DNA of 53,458 bases. Source: Bacteroidota bacterium (GTDB lineage: Bacteria; Bacteroidota; Bacteroidia; Bacteroidales; Paludibacteraceae). The notes below the pieces were generated by a model. It saw only the letters and a list, made by a program, of their open reading frames with translations, made no database searches and had not been told where the DNA came from. The first letter of the stretch is position 1; each line of letters starts with the position of its first letter. Where the stretch lies: NCBI GenBank assembly GCA_021779195.1, contig JAJYBB010000020.1, forward strand, positions 1-53,458, in the 5' to 3' direction. The position numbers and the translations under genes were made by a program. Shown here piece after piece: positions 1-8,268 of this stretch.

Positions 1-1
1 C

Positions 2-211
2 CGATCTATCGATTATCCATATCCTTCTACTTTTGTTTACGGAGATTATACCAGTACAAGTAGTTGCTCCGGATTCCAGGAGGCTGTATCCTACATGAAA
101 CGGAATGATTCAGAAGCAAAGCTTATAATTCCTTCAAAATTAGGATTTAGCACCTATTTAAGTTCAGTTACTCCCTTGGGTTATGATTTAAAAATAAGAA
201 TTCAAAAATAA
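2..211 (+). CDS. FKBP-type peptidyl-prolyl isomerase, C-terminal part
   Basis: This is the last 69 codons of a gene whose start lies outside the window; the frame is open from base 2 to a TAA at 209-211. The translation holds the typical second half of an FKBP domain: a Y-G-D-Y strand, the G-F-Q-E-A-V helix and M-K, then a K-L-I-I-P-S-K-L-G-F strand and a closing P-L-G-Y-D-L-K-I-R-I strand. FKBP enzymes catalyse cis-trans isomerisation of X-Pro bonds; in Bacteroidota many are periplasmic or lipoprotein forms related to GldI. The signal region is not visible, so location cannot be decided. It lies 54 bp upstream of glmM on the same strand and may be co-transcribed with it. Confidence 0.8.
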   Translation, partial: RSIDYPYPSTFVYGDYTSTSSCSGFQEAVSYMKRNDSEAKLIIPSKLGFSTYLSSVTPLGYDLKIRIQK

Positions 212-265
212 AAAAACATTTTGAATTATTATTCGATATGCTAACTCTCAAAATTTATTCACTTT

Positions 266-1657
266 ATGAGTTTAATTAAATCAATATCAGGCATTCGCGG
301 AACAATTGGCGGTAAAGTTGGCGATGGATTAAATCCATTGGATATTGTTAGATTTACAGCTGCTTATGCATCTCAGATCCAGAATAATGCAGCTTCAAAT
401 TCGAAATCAATCGTAGTTGGACGCGATGCACGAATCTCGGGAGAAATGGTCAATCAATTAGTAATAGGTACTTTGCTTGGCATGGGATTCGACGTGATCG
501 ATATCGGATTAGCAACTACTCCTACCACCGAACTAGCCGTGGTAATGGAAAAAGCTGCCGGCGGAATAATTCTGACAGCCAGTCATAATCCTAAACAGTG
601 GAACGCGCTAAAGTTGCTCAACGAAAAAGGTGAATTTCTAAATGCAGAAGAAGGTGAAAACGTTCTGAAAATTGCTGCCGATGAAAGTTTTACATTTGCC
701 GAGGTTGATTTCGTTGGAAAACGCACTGATAATCCAAATTACACATTAAAACACATCGAGCATGTATGTTCGCTTGCATTAGTTGATATTGAAGCCATTA
801 AAGCCGCTCATTTTAGCGTAGCTATTGATGCCGTAAATTCAGTTGGAGGGATCGCTATTCCTTCGTTGCTTGAAGCCTTAGGCGTTGAATATATTGAAAA
901 ATTATACTGTGAACCTAACGGGCAGTTTCCACACAATCCCGAACCACTTCCCGAACATCTCACTGACATCTCAACGTTGATGAAAAAAGGAAAAATCGAT
1001 GTTGGTTTTGTGGTTGATCCGGATGTAGACAGACTCGCCATAATCTGTGAAGATGGCAGCATGTTCGGTGAAGAGTACACTTTGGTAGCGGTTGCTGATT
1101 ACGTTTTAAGTCAAACGCATGGAAATACAGTATCGAATTTAAGTTCAAGCAGAGCATTGCGGGATATTACACAAAAATATGGTGGCAACTATCGTGCTGC
1201 AGCCGTGGGAGAAGTAAACGTAGTAGCTACCATGAAAGCTACCGATGCGATTATTGGCGGCGAAGGCAATGGCGGAGTGATATATCCTGCAAGTCATTAC
1301 GGACGCGATGCGTTGGTTGGAATTGCTTTATTTTTGACCTATCTTGCTAAATCAAAAATGAGAGTATCTAATCTCCGGAAAACTTTCCCTTCCTATTTTA
1401 TATCCAAAAATAAAATTCAACTTACTCCTTCCATCAACGTTGATGAGATTTTGAGAAAGGTTGAACAATCATATTGTCAATATGAAGTGAATACTATAGA
1501 TGGCGTTAAAATAGATTTTCCAACCGGGTGGGTTCATCTTAGAAAGTCGAATACCGAACCTATCATTCGGATTTATTCCGAATCCGGCACACCCGAGCAA
1601 GCTGAGGCATTTGCCAAAGCCATTATCGAAGAAATAAAACGTATTGCAAATATTTAA
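266..1657 (+). CDS. glmM: Phosphoglucosamine mutase
   Basis: Cytosolic alpha-D-phosphohexomutase of 463 aa that converts glucosamine-6-phosphate to glucosamine-1-phosphate for UDP-GlcNAc, and so peptidoglycan and LPS, synthesis. Visible family motifs are the active-site serine loop T-A-S-H-N-P (residues 104-109, phosphoserine S106), the Mg-binding loop D-P-D-V-D-R (251-256), the sugar-binding loop G-E-G-N-G-G (332-337) and the phosphate-binding R-K-S-N-T-E-P (426-432). Length and order are full for the family. In Bacteroidota this paralogue is normally annotated GlmM, but phosphomannomutase activity cannot be excluded from sequence. The start is the first ATG after the upstream stop. A strong hairpin follows the gene. 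Confidence 0.9.
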   Translation: MSLIKSISGIRGTIGGKVGDGLNPLDIVRFTAAYASQIQNNAASNSKSIVVGRDARISGEMVNQLVIGTLLGMGFDVIDIGLATTPTTELAVVMEKAAGGIILTASHNPKQWNALKLLNEKGEFLNAEEGENVLKIAADESFTFAEVDFVGKRTDNPNYTLKHIEHVCSLALVDIEAIKAAHFSVAIDAVNSVGGIAIPSLLEALGVEYIEKLYCEPNGQFPHNPEPLPEHLTDISTLMKKGKIDVGFVVDPDVDRLAIICEDGSMFGEEYTLVAVADYVLSQTHGNTVSNLSSSRALRDITQKYGGNYRAAAVGEVNVVATMKATDAIIGGEGNGGVIYPASHYGRDALVGIALFLTYLAKSKMRVSNLRKTFPSYFISKNKIQLTPSINVDEILRKVEQSYCQYEVNTIDGVKIDFPTGWVHLRKSNTEPIIRIYSESGTPEQAEAFAKAIIEEIKRIANI

Positions 1658-1677
1658 AGAATTGACATTTCCACCAC

Positions 1678-1715
1678 AAAAATAGCTGATTATTATGTAT
1701 TAATCAGCTATTTTT
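1678..1715. terminator. Bidirectional terminator between glmM and lptC
   Basis: A perfect 15-bp inverted repeat (1678-1692 and 1701-1715) with an 8-nt loop. The outer five pairs are A:T, so either strand ends in a run of U after the stem. It sits between the convergent ends of glmM (+) and lptC (-) and can serve both. Confidence 0.85.
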
Positions 1716-1739
1716 GTGTATAATAAATCATTTAAAAAG

Positions 1740-2354
1740 CTACTTTACGGAAGGTTTAGCAACTGTTTGATTTTTTTCATCGACCGGAAATATCCCCTGA
1801 GGTTTTCGAATGGTGTAATGGGTCATATTTTGATCTGACTCAAAACCAATTCCGGTAATAATACGAGTAGTCTGCGTAATTTTCACTAAACTATCGGAAT
1901 AAAATTTTTGCTGGCGTTGGTTCCAAAACAATTGTTCAGTTTCAAACAATTCTCCCTGAATATTCGTCATTTTCACCTTTCCACGCAATTCCCAAATCTG
2001 ATCATTTTCATTAAACCGCGCATAATTACAGTGGATATTTGCATCAACTTTCAGGTTTTGGTCAAAACGTTCAAATACAACTCCATCTGGAAACTCCCAA
2101 TAAGGCTGAACTGATTTGTCGTAAACATTCCATTCAGGAGCCGAAATTCTGTAACGGGTAATCCCTGAATCTGAAATTACAGTTGTAATGTCAGTAGCTT
2201 TCATTTTTGGAGTAGTCGCACGATTTAAAACAGCACCAATTTGATCGGGTTTGTCGTTATTACAGGCAAAAACCGTAAATAAAACTCCAAATATCACGAA
2301 AATAGTCAATAGATGAGATTGAAGATTTTTTCCGTGAAAATTCGATTTGTGCAT
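1740..2354 (-). CDS. lptC: LPS export protein LptC (lipoprotein-type)
   Basis: A 204-aa protein with a short basic N-terminus, a hydrophobic segment and a lipobox-like F-T-V-F-A-C (Cys about residue 31), followed by the beta-jellyroll of the LptC / DUF1239 family. Typical features are the conserved start of the fold around I-T-R-Y-R-I-S-A-P-E-W and repeated strands ending near G-I-G-F-E-S-D. LptC is the inner-membrane-anchored periplasmic link that hands LPS from LptB2FG to the LptA bridge. It is the last gene of a minus-strand run coaX > barrel protein > lptC, the order common in Bacteroidota; the tetratricopeptide gene often found between the last two is absent. The gap to the upstream gene is 89 bp. 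Confidence 0.82.
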   Translation of the reverse strand: MHKSNFHGKNLQSHLLTIFVIFGVLFTVFACNNDKPDQIGAVLNRATTPKMKATDITTVISDSGITRYRISAPEWNVYDKSVQPYWEFPDGVVFERFDQNLKVDANIHCNYARFNENDQIWELRGKVKMTNIQGELFETEQLFWNQRQQKFYSDSLVKITQTTRIITGIGFESDQNMTHYTIRKPQGIFPVDEKNQTVAKPSVK

Positions 2355-2443
2355 ATTGAAAAAAATTAAAAGAACGAAACAAACATATTAAAAGAATTAT
2401 TTTCACAAACCAATATTTTGCTTCATTTTAATATTTGAAATTT

Positions 2444-3709
2444 CTACAATTTACGTTTAAAGAACCAATGTTCGTTAAAAACAAGGTTTACAGTCAACTT
2501 CAGATAATCTTCTCTTAAAAGCGATACTGACCCGATTTTACCATATTCCAATGATGTATTTAACATGGTAATTGTATTGGTAGCTTTATTAAATAACGGT
2601 AATCCCATACCAACACTTATGCCAAAGTTTTTAGGCGCTTGTAAACCATCTAATTTATAATAAGCATCACTTATGTAAAAACCAGCACGGTATTTTATAT
2701 GATCCGAAAAATTACGTCCTGTTGGATTTGGTATATATTCACCCCCAATCGAAATTTTAGATCGATTTGATAAGCTGTCAGTTTTTCCGAAAAATGTGGA
2801 CTCACCCCATTTCTGTGTAAAGTAATCAATTCCGAGAGAAAATTGATTATTATATGTATAATGCAAGCCCCCACCGATCATTTCGGGTAATTGAAAATCT
2901 GAACTTCCAGGAAGTGTGTCAGTTAAAACTCCACTCGTTATTTGTGAAAAACTTCCATTAAGCTTTGTTTTCGGCTCATATATAAAACCGAGAGTAAAAT
3001 CATGTTTTTTTGCAAAAGTGTTGTAAATTTGCACTCCATATCGAAAGCGAAGACTTCCTGCAGTAATGTTGTTATATTGAAATGTAGATGTATTATCTGT
3101 TGTATTGGTAAATGACAAATAGCGATCATTGTACATATTTCCAAACAAATAATAGGCATTCATACCCAACGAAATATGCTTAAAAAAATTACCCGATAAG
3201 CCTGCGAAAACCTGTGAAAAGCCACCTGAACCTAAAAAACTTTTGGTATATTTAACATAATTCGGTGTTCCCGAATTTGTTTGAAGAGGTACTGAATCGG
3301 ATGAAGAAAAATTATAACCTAAAAAAGAATAAGGCAAAAGTCCTGCACTGAATCCGAGCCATTTAGCCAAAGGAAATTGCATGGAGATATACTCAAGATT
3401 TGCCGTTAAAGTTGATTTACCGGTAGTTGGATCAGTAAACCGTGAATAAAGAGCAGAAAAACCAAGATCGAACATAAAAGTCATACTATCAACTGCACTG
3501 TACGAAGCCGGATTGAAAGTATTGATAGTTTGATTCGAACGTACACCAATTGCAACACCACCCATACCACGCTGTTCAGCCGAGCTGTTATCGACTAATT
3601 CACCATAACCAAATCGGGTATAAGGTGAATTGGTATTATTCTGACAGACAACCAACTGGGCAAAAAACAGAAAGGGAATTAGAAAAAGAAAAGATTTATT
3701 TTTGAACAT
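2444..3709 (-). CDS. Outer-membrane beta-barrel protein of unknown function
   Basis: A 421-aa protein with a clear signal peptide (hydrophobic stretch ending F-A-Q-L-V-V-C-Q) and a mature part made of alternating beta strands rich in aromatic residues and glycine. It starts with N-S-P-Y-T-R-F-G-Y-G-E-L, a start shared by many Bacteroidota outer-membrane proteins encoded beside coaX and lptC. The last residues are also strand-like (L-V-F-N-E-H-W-F-F-K-R-K-L), consistent with a barrel inserted by the BAM machinery. Its start codon overlaps the end of coaX by 14 bp, so the two are probably translationally coupled. Its position beside lptC suggests envelope biogenesis, but no specific function is known to me. 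Confidence 0.75.
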   Translation of the reverse strand: MFKNKSFLFLIPFLFFAQLVVCQNNTNSPYTRFGYGELVDNSSAEQRGMGGVAIGVRSNQTINTFNPASYSAVDSMTFMFDLGFSALYSRFTDPTTGKSTLTANLEYISMQFPLAKWLGFSAGLLPYSFLGYNFSSSDSVPLQTNSGTPNYVKYTKSFLGSGGFSQVFAGLSGNFFKHISLGMNAYYLFGNMYNDRYLSFTNTTDNTSTFQYNNITAGSLRFRYGVQIYNTFAKKHDFTLGFIYEPKTKLNGSFSQITSGVLTDTLPGSSDFQLPEMIGGGLHYTYNNQFSLGIDYFTQKWGESTFFGKTDSLSNRSKISIGGEYIPNPTGRNFSDHIKYRAGFYISDAYYKLDGLQAPKNFGISVGMGLPLFNKATNTITMLNTSLEYGKIGSVSLLREDYLKLTVNLVFNEHWFFKRKL

Positions 3710-4424
3710 TGTATTGAAGTATACGGTTTAACCCGATTAAAACTAAGTTTTTCTCTGCAAAGATGGCATTTTTTAGTTTGTTTTCAAAGTAAAAAATGCT
3801 GCCACCTGTTAAAAATGTTGAAAGTTTTGGATATTTAATTTTTAATTCGTTTATATAACCATCTATCTCGAAAACAATACCATAGATTGCGCCCGAAAGT
3901 ATAGCAGAACGGGTATCAATTCCGGGAAAAGGACAATCTTCCTGTAGTTCAATTAAAGGCAATCGATCTGTAAATGCATTTAATGCCTTCAACCTTAAAT
4001 TGATTCCTGCTGCAATGTTTCCACCATAAAAATTTTGCTGAGCATCAATAAAGTCGTAAGTAATAGCCGTACCCGCATCGATTACTAAAAGATCAGTATC
4101 TGGTTGAAGAGTTTGAGCACCAATAACAGCCGCGAGTCGATCATTTCCAAGCGTTTCAGGAGTTTTATATAAATTATTAACAGGAATTTTAGTCGAAAAA
4201 TTCAATTCAATACATTGTTTAAATTCCTGACGAAATATTGAAATAAAGTTTTGCTGTTGCGATTTAACACTCGAAACAATACATGCATCAATTGGGAAAT
4301 GCGTTTTAAGGTCAAAAAGCGTTTTCCATTCAACAGAAGGGAAAACGAAAGTTTCAATCAACTTATCAGCATTAAAAATTCCAGCTTTAATATTTGTATT
4401 TCCTTGATCTACACACAGATTCAT
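3696..4424 (-). CDS. coaX: Type III pantothenate kinase
   Basis: A 242-aa cytosolic kinase of the ASKHA fold that phosphorylates pantothenate, the first step of coenzyme A synthesis. Seen motifs are the phosphate-1 loop D-Q-G-N-T-N (residues 6-11), G-N-D-R-L (93-97) and the D-A-G-T-A loop (116-120) with T-Y-D-F after it, and a late T-G-G motif (about 206-208). The type III form is not feedback-inhibited by CoA and needs a monovalent cation; that is family knowledge. It lies 24 bp after hisG and overlaps the barrel-protein gene by 14 bp, so it is probably read from the hisG promoter. Confidence 0.92.
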   Translation of the reverse strand: MNLCVDQGNTNIKAGIFNADKLIETFVFPSVEWKTLFDLKTHFPIDACIVSSVKSQQQNFISIFRQEFKQCIELNFSTKIPVNNLYKTPETLGNDRLAAVIGAQTLQPDTDLLVIDAGTAITYDFIDAQQNFYGGNIAAGINLRLKALNAFTDRLPLIELQEDCPFPGIDTRSAILSGAIYGIVFEIDGYINELKIKYPKLSTFLTGGSIFYFENKLKNAIFAEKNLVLIGLNRILQYNVQK

Positions 4425-4448
4425 TGTCGAATTATTCTTTCAAGCCGA

Positions 4449-5300
4449 TTATAAAATCATTTTTTCAATGGGAACAACCAATATTCCTTCTGCTCCAAGC
4501 TTTTTAAGTTTCCAAATAATATCCCAAAATCTTTTCTCGTCTATAACTGCGTGAAGCGAATTCCATCCTTCCTTTGCCAAAGGCATGATGGTAGGACTTT
4601 TAATTCCGGGCAATACTTCAATTATTTTATCAATGTTATCAGTAGGAACATTCATCAGAACGTATTTTTTTCCATCGGCCAAAAGAACTGCTTCAATGCG
4701 AAATAAGAATTCATTCAATAATGTAATTTTTTCATCTGAAAGATTCGGATTCGATATCATTAATGCCTCAGATTGCATAAGCACTTCAACTTCTTTCAGA
4801 TGATTTGTAACCAAAGTACTACCTGAGCTTACAATATCAAAAATAGCATCAGCGAGACCAATATTCGGAGCTATTTCAACTGATCCAGTAATGACATGAA
4901 TATCTGCTGAAACATTATTTTCATTTAAAAAATCGCGTAAAATTTCGGGATAAGAAGTTGCTATCACTTTTCCATTAAACCAACTTATGCCGGTATAATC
5001 AATTTCTTTAGGAATAGCAAGCGACAAACGGCATTTACTAAAGCCAAGCCGTTTTGTAATAAGCACATTTTTCTTTTTTTCGGCATATTCATTTTCACCA
5101 ACAATTCCAATGTCGGCAACTCCATCTGCAACTGATTGCGGGATATCGTCGTCGCGAAGGAAAAGTACTTCAAGTGGAAAATTGCGGGCAGGAATAAGTA
5201 ACAATCGTTTACTAGATTCTAACTTGATACCTGTTTCGTTAAGCAACGACATGGTTTCTTCATATAATCGTCCTTTTGCCTGGATTGCAATTCGTAGCAT
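4449..5300 (-). CDS. hisG: ATP phosphoribosyltransferase (long form)
   Basis: A 283-aa enzyme for the first committed step of histidine synthesis, joining ATP and PRPP. The PRPP-binding signature D-A-I-F-D-I-V-S-S-G-S-T-L lies at residues 151-163, and G-I-V-G-E-N at about 65-70. The length matches the homohexameric long form, whose C-terminal ACT-like domain (about 205-283) binds histidine for feedback inhibition. No hisD, hisC or hisB follows; the next gene, 24 bp on, is coaX. The start chosen is the only ATG giving the conserved N-terminus M-L-R-I-A-I-Q-A-K-G-R. A TACCTTTG -7 element lies about 30 bp upstream. Confidence 0.95.
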   Translation of the reverse strand: MLRIAIQAKGRLYEETMSLLNETGIKLESSKRLLLIPARNFPLEVLFLRDDDIPQSVADGVADIGIVGENEYAEKKKNVLITKRLGFSKCRLSLAIPKEIDYTGISWFNGKVIATSYPEILRDFLNENNVSADIHVITGSVEIAPNIGLADAIFDIVSSGSTLVTNHLKEVEVLMQSEALMISNPNLSDEKITLLNEFLFRIEAVLLADGKKYVLMNVPTDNIDKIIEVLPGIKSPTIMPLAKEGWNSLHAVIDEKRFWDIIWKLKKLGAEGILVVPIEKMIL

Positions 5301-5330
5301 ACTGAAATCAAATTTTAAAATTAAAGTTTA

Positions 5331-5338
5331 CAAAGGTA
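5331..5338 (-). promoter_or_regulatory. Putative -7 element of the hisG promoter
   Basis: Read on the minus strand this is TACCTTTG, a perfect match to the Bacteroidota -7 consensus TAnnTTTG, about 30 bp before the hisG ATG. No TTG lies at the ideal 19-21 bp spacing (the nearest is 28 bp away), so only the -7 half is convincing. Confidence 0.5.
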
Positions 5339-5365
5339 CGAAAAAAGAAGTATTCCCGGATAAAT

Positions 5366-5403
5366 TCAAAAAAAAAGTCCGTTATCGGTTAAAATAACGG
5401 ACT
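5366..5403 (-). terminator. Terminator of the 56-aa lipoprotein gene
   Basis: A 10-bp perfect inverted repeat (5376-5385 and 5394-5403) with an 8-nt loop, followed on the minus strand by a run of nine T. It lies just after the stop codon of the small lipoprotein at 5440 and before the hisG promoter, so it insulates the two units. Confidence 0.85.
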
Positions 5404-5439
5404 CACATGCTAGCAATAATTCTTTTTGCAGTAGCTTGC

Positions 5440-5610
5440 TTATTTTTTTGCTGCAGTAGAATCAGCAGCAACAGCAGCAGTGTCAACAACAGCTTTAGTT
5501 GTATCAACAGCAACTACTGTAGAATCAGCTTTAGGAGCTTCTTCTTTAGCTTTAGGTGCGCAAGAAGCGAAAGCCAAAGCTACTACAAAAAATAAAAGTA
5601 CTTTTTTCAT
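5440..5610 (-). CDS. Small Ala/Thr/Val-rich lipoprotein (copy 1)
   Basis: A 56-aa ORF beginning M-K-K-V-L-L-F-F-V-V-A-L-A-F-A-S-C, a complete lipoprotein signal with Cys17 as the lipidation site. The mature part is only about 40 residues: a charged segment (P-K-A-K-E-E-A-P-K-A-D-S-T) and then low-complexity Val/Ala/Thr/Asp repeats ending A-A-K-K. It has its own TATCTTTG promoter element and its own terminator, so it is probably a real and well expressed gene. The gene at 5873-6040 is a close paralogue. Function is unknown; it resembles small abundant envelope lipoproteins, but no homology to a characterised one is claimed. Confidence 0.8.
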   Translation of the reverse strand: MKKVLLFFVVALAFASCAPKAKEEAPKADSTVVAVDTTKAVVDTAAVAADSTAAKK

Positions 5611-5663
5611 TTCGTTTAAACTTTAATAATTTAACATGTTTATTTTGCAATTCAAAATCGCTG

Positions 5664-5671
5664 CAAAGATA
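5664..5671 (-). promoter_or_regulatory. -7 promoter element of small lipoprotein copy 1
   Basis: The minus strand reads TATCTTTG, matching TAnnTTTG, 53 bp before the ATG. The surrounding bases closely resemble those upstream of the paralogue, so the promoter was duplicated together with the gene. Confidence 0.6.
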
Positions 5672-5872
5672 CAGCATTTTTTTTATTGACCATTAATAAT
5701 TATCGTTTTTTTTTAATTATTTTCTCACATAATTGAAAAAAAACGCCTTTTTAACAAATTAAGCTCCTTTCAATTGTTTAAAAATAATTTTTGGAGCCAA
5801 AATTCAGCATTTGTTGATAAACTTATCATTTTAGAAAATTTACTATAAATTACAGCAAATTTCATACCTAAA

Positions 5873-6040
5873 TTATTTTTTTGGTGTTACAGTATCAACT
5901 GCAGTAGTATCAACAGTTGAAGTTGAAGCTGTATCAACAGCAACGGCAGTAGAATCAGCTTTAGGAGCTTCTTCTTTAGCTTTAGGAGTACACGATGCAA
6001 ATGCAAGAGCTACAACACAAAATAACAAAACTTTTTTCAT
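5873..6040 (-). CDS. Small Ala/Thr/Val-rich lipoprotein (copy 2)
   Basis: A 55-aa lipoprotein. The open frame extends to an ATG at 6073, but the internal ATG at 6038-6040 is chosen because it gives the same start as copy 1 (M-K-K-V-L-L-F-x-V-V-A-L-A-F-A-S-C). The first 29 residues are nearly identical to copy 1; the tail differs (S-T-S-T-V-D-T-T-A-V-D-T and a final T-P-K-K). Cys17 is the predicted lipidation site. It lies 262 bp upstream of copy 1 with an AT-rich gap between, and has its own -7 element, so each copy is probably transcribed separately. Function is unknown. Confidence 0.8.
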   Translation of the reverse strand: MKKVLLFCVVALAFASCTPKAKEEAPKADSTAVAVDTASTSTVDTTAVDTVTPKK

Positions 6041-6092
6041 TCCTTTGATTTTTAATAATTTAATAACTTTCATACCTTTTCAAAACTTGCTG

Positions 6093-6125
6093 CAAAGTTA
6101 CAATCTTATTTTCAATTGACATCAA
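6093..6125 (-). promoter_or_regulatory. Promoter of small lipoprotein copy 2
   Basis: The minus strand has TAACTTTG (6093-6100, TAnnTTTG consensus), preceded at 6123-6125 by TTG with a 22-bp gap, close to the -33/-7 layout of Bacteroidota. It lies about 53 bp upstream of the chosen ATG, as in copy 1. Confidence 0.55.
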
Positions 6126-6200
6126 AGTATTGCCTTTATTTTTCAAAAAAAAATCTGCTACAACGTTAAATCATATCGTGCTGATTATAAATATAATAGC

Positions 6201-7910
6201 CTATTTATTTGCTGCATACAAATATCTTTTAATACTTTTTTTTGGCGTTTTCTCAAATTCGTGTGGATAAAGTTGAATTTTAGAAATCGATTCGTACGAC
6301 GCAATAACCGAATTCAGCATTTTTCGATTCTCTTCCATAACTTCCTCTAACTGAATCTGATCCAAATGTTCAGAATCCACTGCTTCGTAATCCGGACAAA
6401 TTAAAGCAATTAGTTTACCGTTGTTTTCAACAACAAGACTCTCCATGACATAAGGCATATTGTTAAGTCGTGCTTCTATCTCTTCAGGATATATGTTTTG
6501 TCCGTTAGCACTTAAAATCATGGTTTTATTTCTACCTCTGATAAAAATATTTTGCTTCGCATCGATATAACCTAAATCTCCAGTATGCAACCAACCATCA
6601 TTATCAATAATATTAAATGTTGCCTCTGGATTTTTATAATAACCTGACATAACGTTTTCACCGCGTACACAAATTTCACCAACTCCTGTTTCTGAATCGG
6701 GATTCAATAATTTAGCCTCCATAATATCCAACAATTTACCGGTTGATTTTGGTATAAAATCCTTGTGATGAGCATAACTTATCAATGGTGCACATTCAGT
6801 CATACCATATCCAACTGTATAAGGGAATTTAATTTTAGCAAAAAAATCTTCTACTTCAGCGTTTAATGGAGCTCCTCCCACAACAATCTGAGAAAATTCA
6901 CCGCCAAAAGCATCTATTAACTTTTTACGAATTTGAGTTAGTACCGGTTGATCTAAAAATGGTATACTGAGTACCCAACGCATTGATGGGCGTGCCAACA
7001 AGGGCTGAATTTGTTTTTTATATATTTTTTCAACAATCAACGGGACAAGGAAAACCACGTTGGGTTTAATTTCGGCAAATGCATTCAACAAAATTTTTGG
7101 AGATGGAACTTTACCAATAAAATGAATATGACACCCTGCACAGGTTGAAGTCAAAAATTCGAATGCACAACCATAAGCATGCGCTAATGGCAAAAACGAA
7201 ATGATCCGGTAATGAGGTGCTACCAAACCAGTACGCAATCCAAATGTAATATTTCCTGCTAATGCATTTCCGCTAGTCAAAACCCCTTTGCTGAAACCGG
7301 TTGTACCCGAAGTATAGTTTATCGATACAATTTCAGTATTGGGTTTATCAAGATACCGAACATGATCACGGAAAAAACCATGTGGATATTTGGCATGAAA
7401 CAAACTATTGATATAATCTGGTTGTAAGTATTTTAGTACCGGTTGTTCATAAACTTGATTTTCAGCTTCTAAAGGCTTAGGCGCGATATTTAATAATGTA
7501 ATACAATTAAAACCTGTTAGTGAAAATACAGCTTTTACCGTAGTCAGATTTTCCTCTTCCAGATTTTCCCAAATATTATCACCGGTAAATAGAAGTGTCG
7601 ATTCGGAATGATTGATAATATGATGCACATCATTAGGATTAAAATCCTGAAGAATAGGTACAATAATAGATCCATATGTTACAGCTGCAAGATAAGCAAT
7701 TGCCCAATTGGCATTATTTCGCCCTATCAACGCCACTTTATCATTGGGTTTTAATTGAACTTGTTCAAATAAAATATGCAGTTTGGCAATACGTTTAGCT
7801 ACATCTGCATACGTGATTGTCATCTCCTCTCCATAATTGCTGTATGCCGGAAATTCCCAGTTGTTTCGAAATGCGTCTTCGAAAAGACGAATAAAATTTT
7901 GTTGAATCAT
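6201..7910 (-). CDS. AMP-binding long-chain acyl-CoA ligase-like enzyme
   Basis: A 569-aa cytosolic or membrane-associated member of the ANL adenylating family. Motifs are the P-loop Y-T-S-G-T-T-G-F-S-K-G (about 199-209), Y-G-M-T-E (368-372), the ATP-binding T-G-D (443-445) with G-Y-I-D, F-I-R-G-R-N-K (about 454-460), and a C-terminal K-T-P-K-K-S-I-K with the candidate catalytic lysine. The enzyme is expected to activate a carboxylic acid, most likely a fatty acid, to an acyl-AMP and then acyl-CoA. At 569 aa it is a little shorter than typical 600-aa bacterial long-chain ligases of this group, so acyl-ACP synthetase activity is an alternative. It is monocistronic as seen. Confidence 0.85.
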   Translation of the reverse strand: MIQQNFIRLFEDAFRNNWEFPAYSNYGEEMTITYADVAKRIAKLHILFEQVQLKPNDKVALIGRNNANWAIAYLAAVTYGSIIVPILQDFNPNDVHHIINHSESTLLFTGDNIWENLEEENLTTVKAVFSLTGFNCITLLNIAPKPLEAENQVYEQPVLKYLQPDYINSLFHAKYPHGFFRDHVRYLDKPNTEIVSINYTSGTTGFSKGVLTSGNALAGNITFGLRTGLVAPHYRIISFLPLAHAYGCAFEFLTSTCAGCHIHFIGKVPSPKILLNAFAEIKPNVVFLVPLIVEKIYKKQIQPLLARPSMRWVLSIPFLDQPVLTQIRKKLIDAFGGEFSQIVVGGAPLNAEVEDFFAKIKFPYTVGYGMTECAPLISYAHHKDFIPKSTGKLLDIMEAKLLNPDSETGVGEICVRGENVMSGYYKNPEATFNIIDNDGWLHTGDLGYIDAKQNIFIRGRNKTMILSANGQNIYPEEIEARLNNMPYVMESLVVENNGKLIALICPDYEAVDSEHLDQIQLEEVMEENRKMLNSVIASYESISKIQLYPHEFEKTPKKSIKRYLYAANK

Positions 7911-8237
7911 TTCTTAATATTTATTTTTTGACCTTATATTAATCAATTATTTTAAAAGCATTTAAATTATTCAGTTCTATTAAACAGGCTTCAATCAATT
8001 GGAATAAAATTCAAAAACTCATACAAAAATAAGCAAAAAGTACACATATTGAAAAGAAATGAGCAAAAATTATCAGATGGCAGCTATTAAACTCTTAAAA
8101 TTTCTTCTTATTATATCAATTGGTCTAATTTCACTGAAATGCAGCTCCATCTCATTCGAAAAATCAAAGAACGTAAACAACTGAAATTATCAAAAACACG
8201 AACGAATAACCTTCTCTGTGCAATGAGTGCATGGGCG
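7911..8237. other. Intergenic region upstream of pheT
   Basis: AT-rich gap between the divergent acyl-CoA ligase and pheT genes. It contains one 41-codon ORF with a lipoprotein-like start (listed separately). Apart from a weak minus-strand TATTTTTG at 8024-8031, which might serve the ligase gene, I see nothing else. Confidence 0.5.
8059..8184 (+). CDS. Possible small lipoprotein, 41 aa
   Basis: A short ORF: a basic start, a hydrophobic stretch L-L-I-I-S-I-G-L-I-S-L-K-C forming a plausible lipobox, then only about 18 polar residues (S-S-I-S-F-E-K-S...V-N-N) before TGA. It could be a tiny lipoprotein, or the surviving start of a decayed lipoprotein gene. No promoter or terminator is evident and the length is near chance expectation in this AT-rich DNA, so the call is tentative. 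Confidence 0.3.
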   Translation: MSKNYQMAAIKLLKFLLIISIGLISLKCSSISFEKSKNVNN

Positions 8238-8268
8238 TTGAATTCTATAAAATAAAATTGTATCTTTG
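8238..8268 (+). promoter_or_regulatory. pheT promoter
   Basis: TTG at 8238-8240 and TATCTTTG at 8261-8268 with a 20-bp spacer: an exact fit to the Bacteroidota -33 (TTG) and -7 (TAnnTTTG) boxes. Transcription would begin near 8275, leaving an unusually long leader of about 180 nt before the pheT ATG. The leader contains a hairpin (8297-8305 with 8322-8330) and a five-codon ORF, M-T-L-K-F, at 8281. Confidence 0.75.

Noticed and set aside
5407-5595. 62-codon Ser/Cys-rich frame on the plus strand
   Set aside because: It is the complement of the small lipoprotein gene at 5440-5610, which has a lipobox, a paralogue, a promoter box and a terminator.
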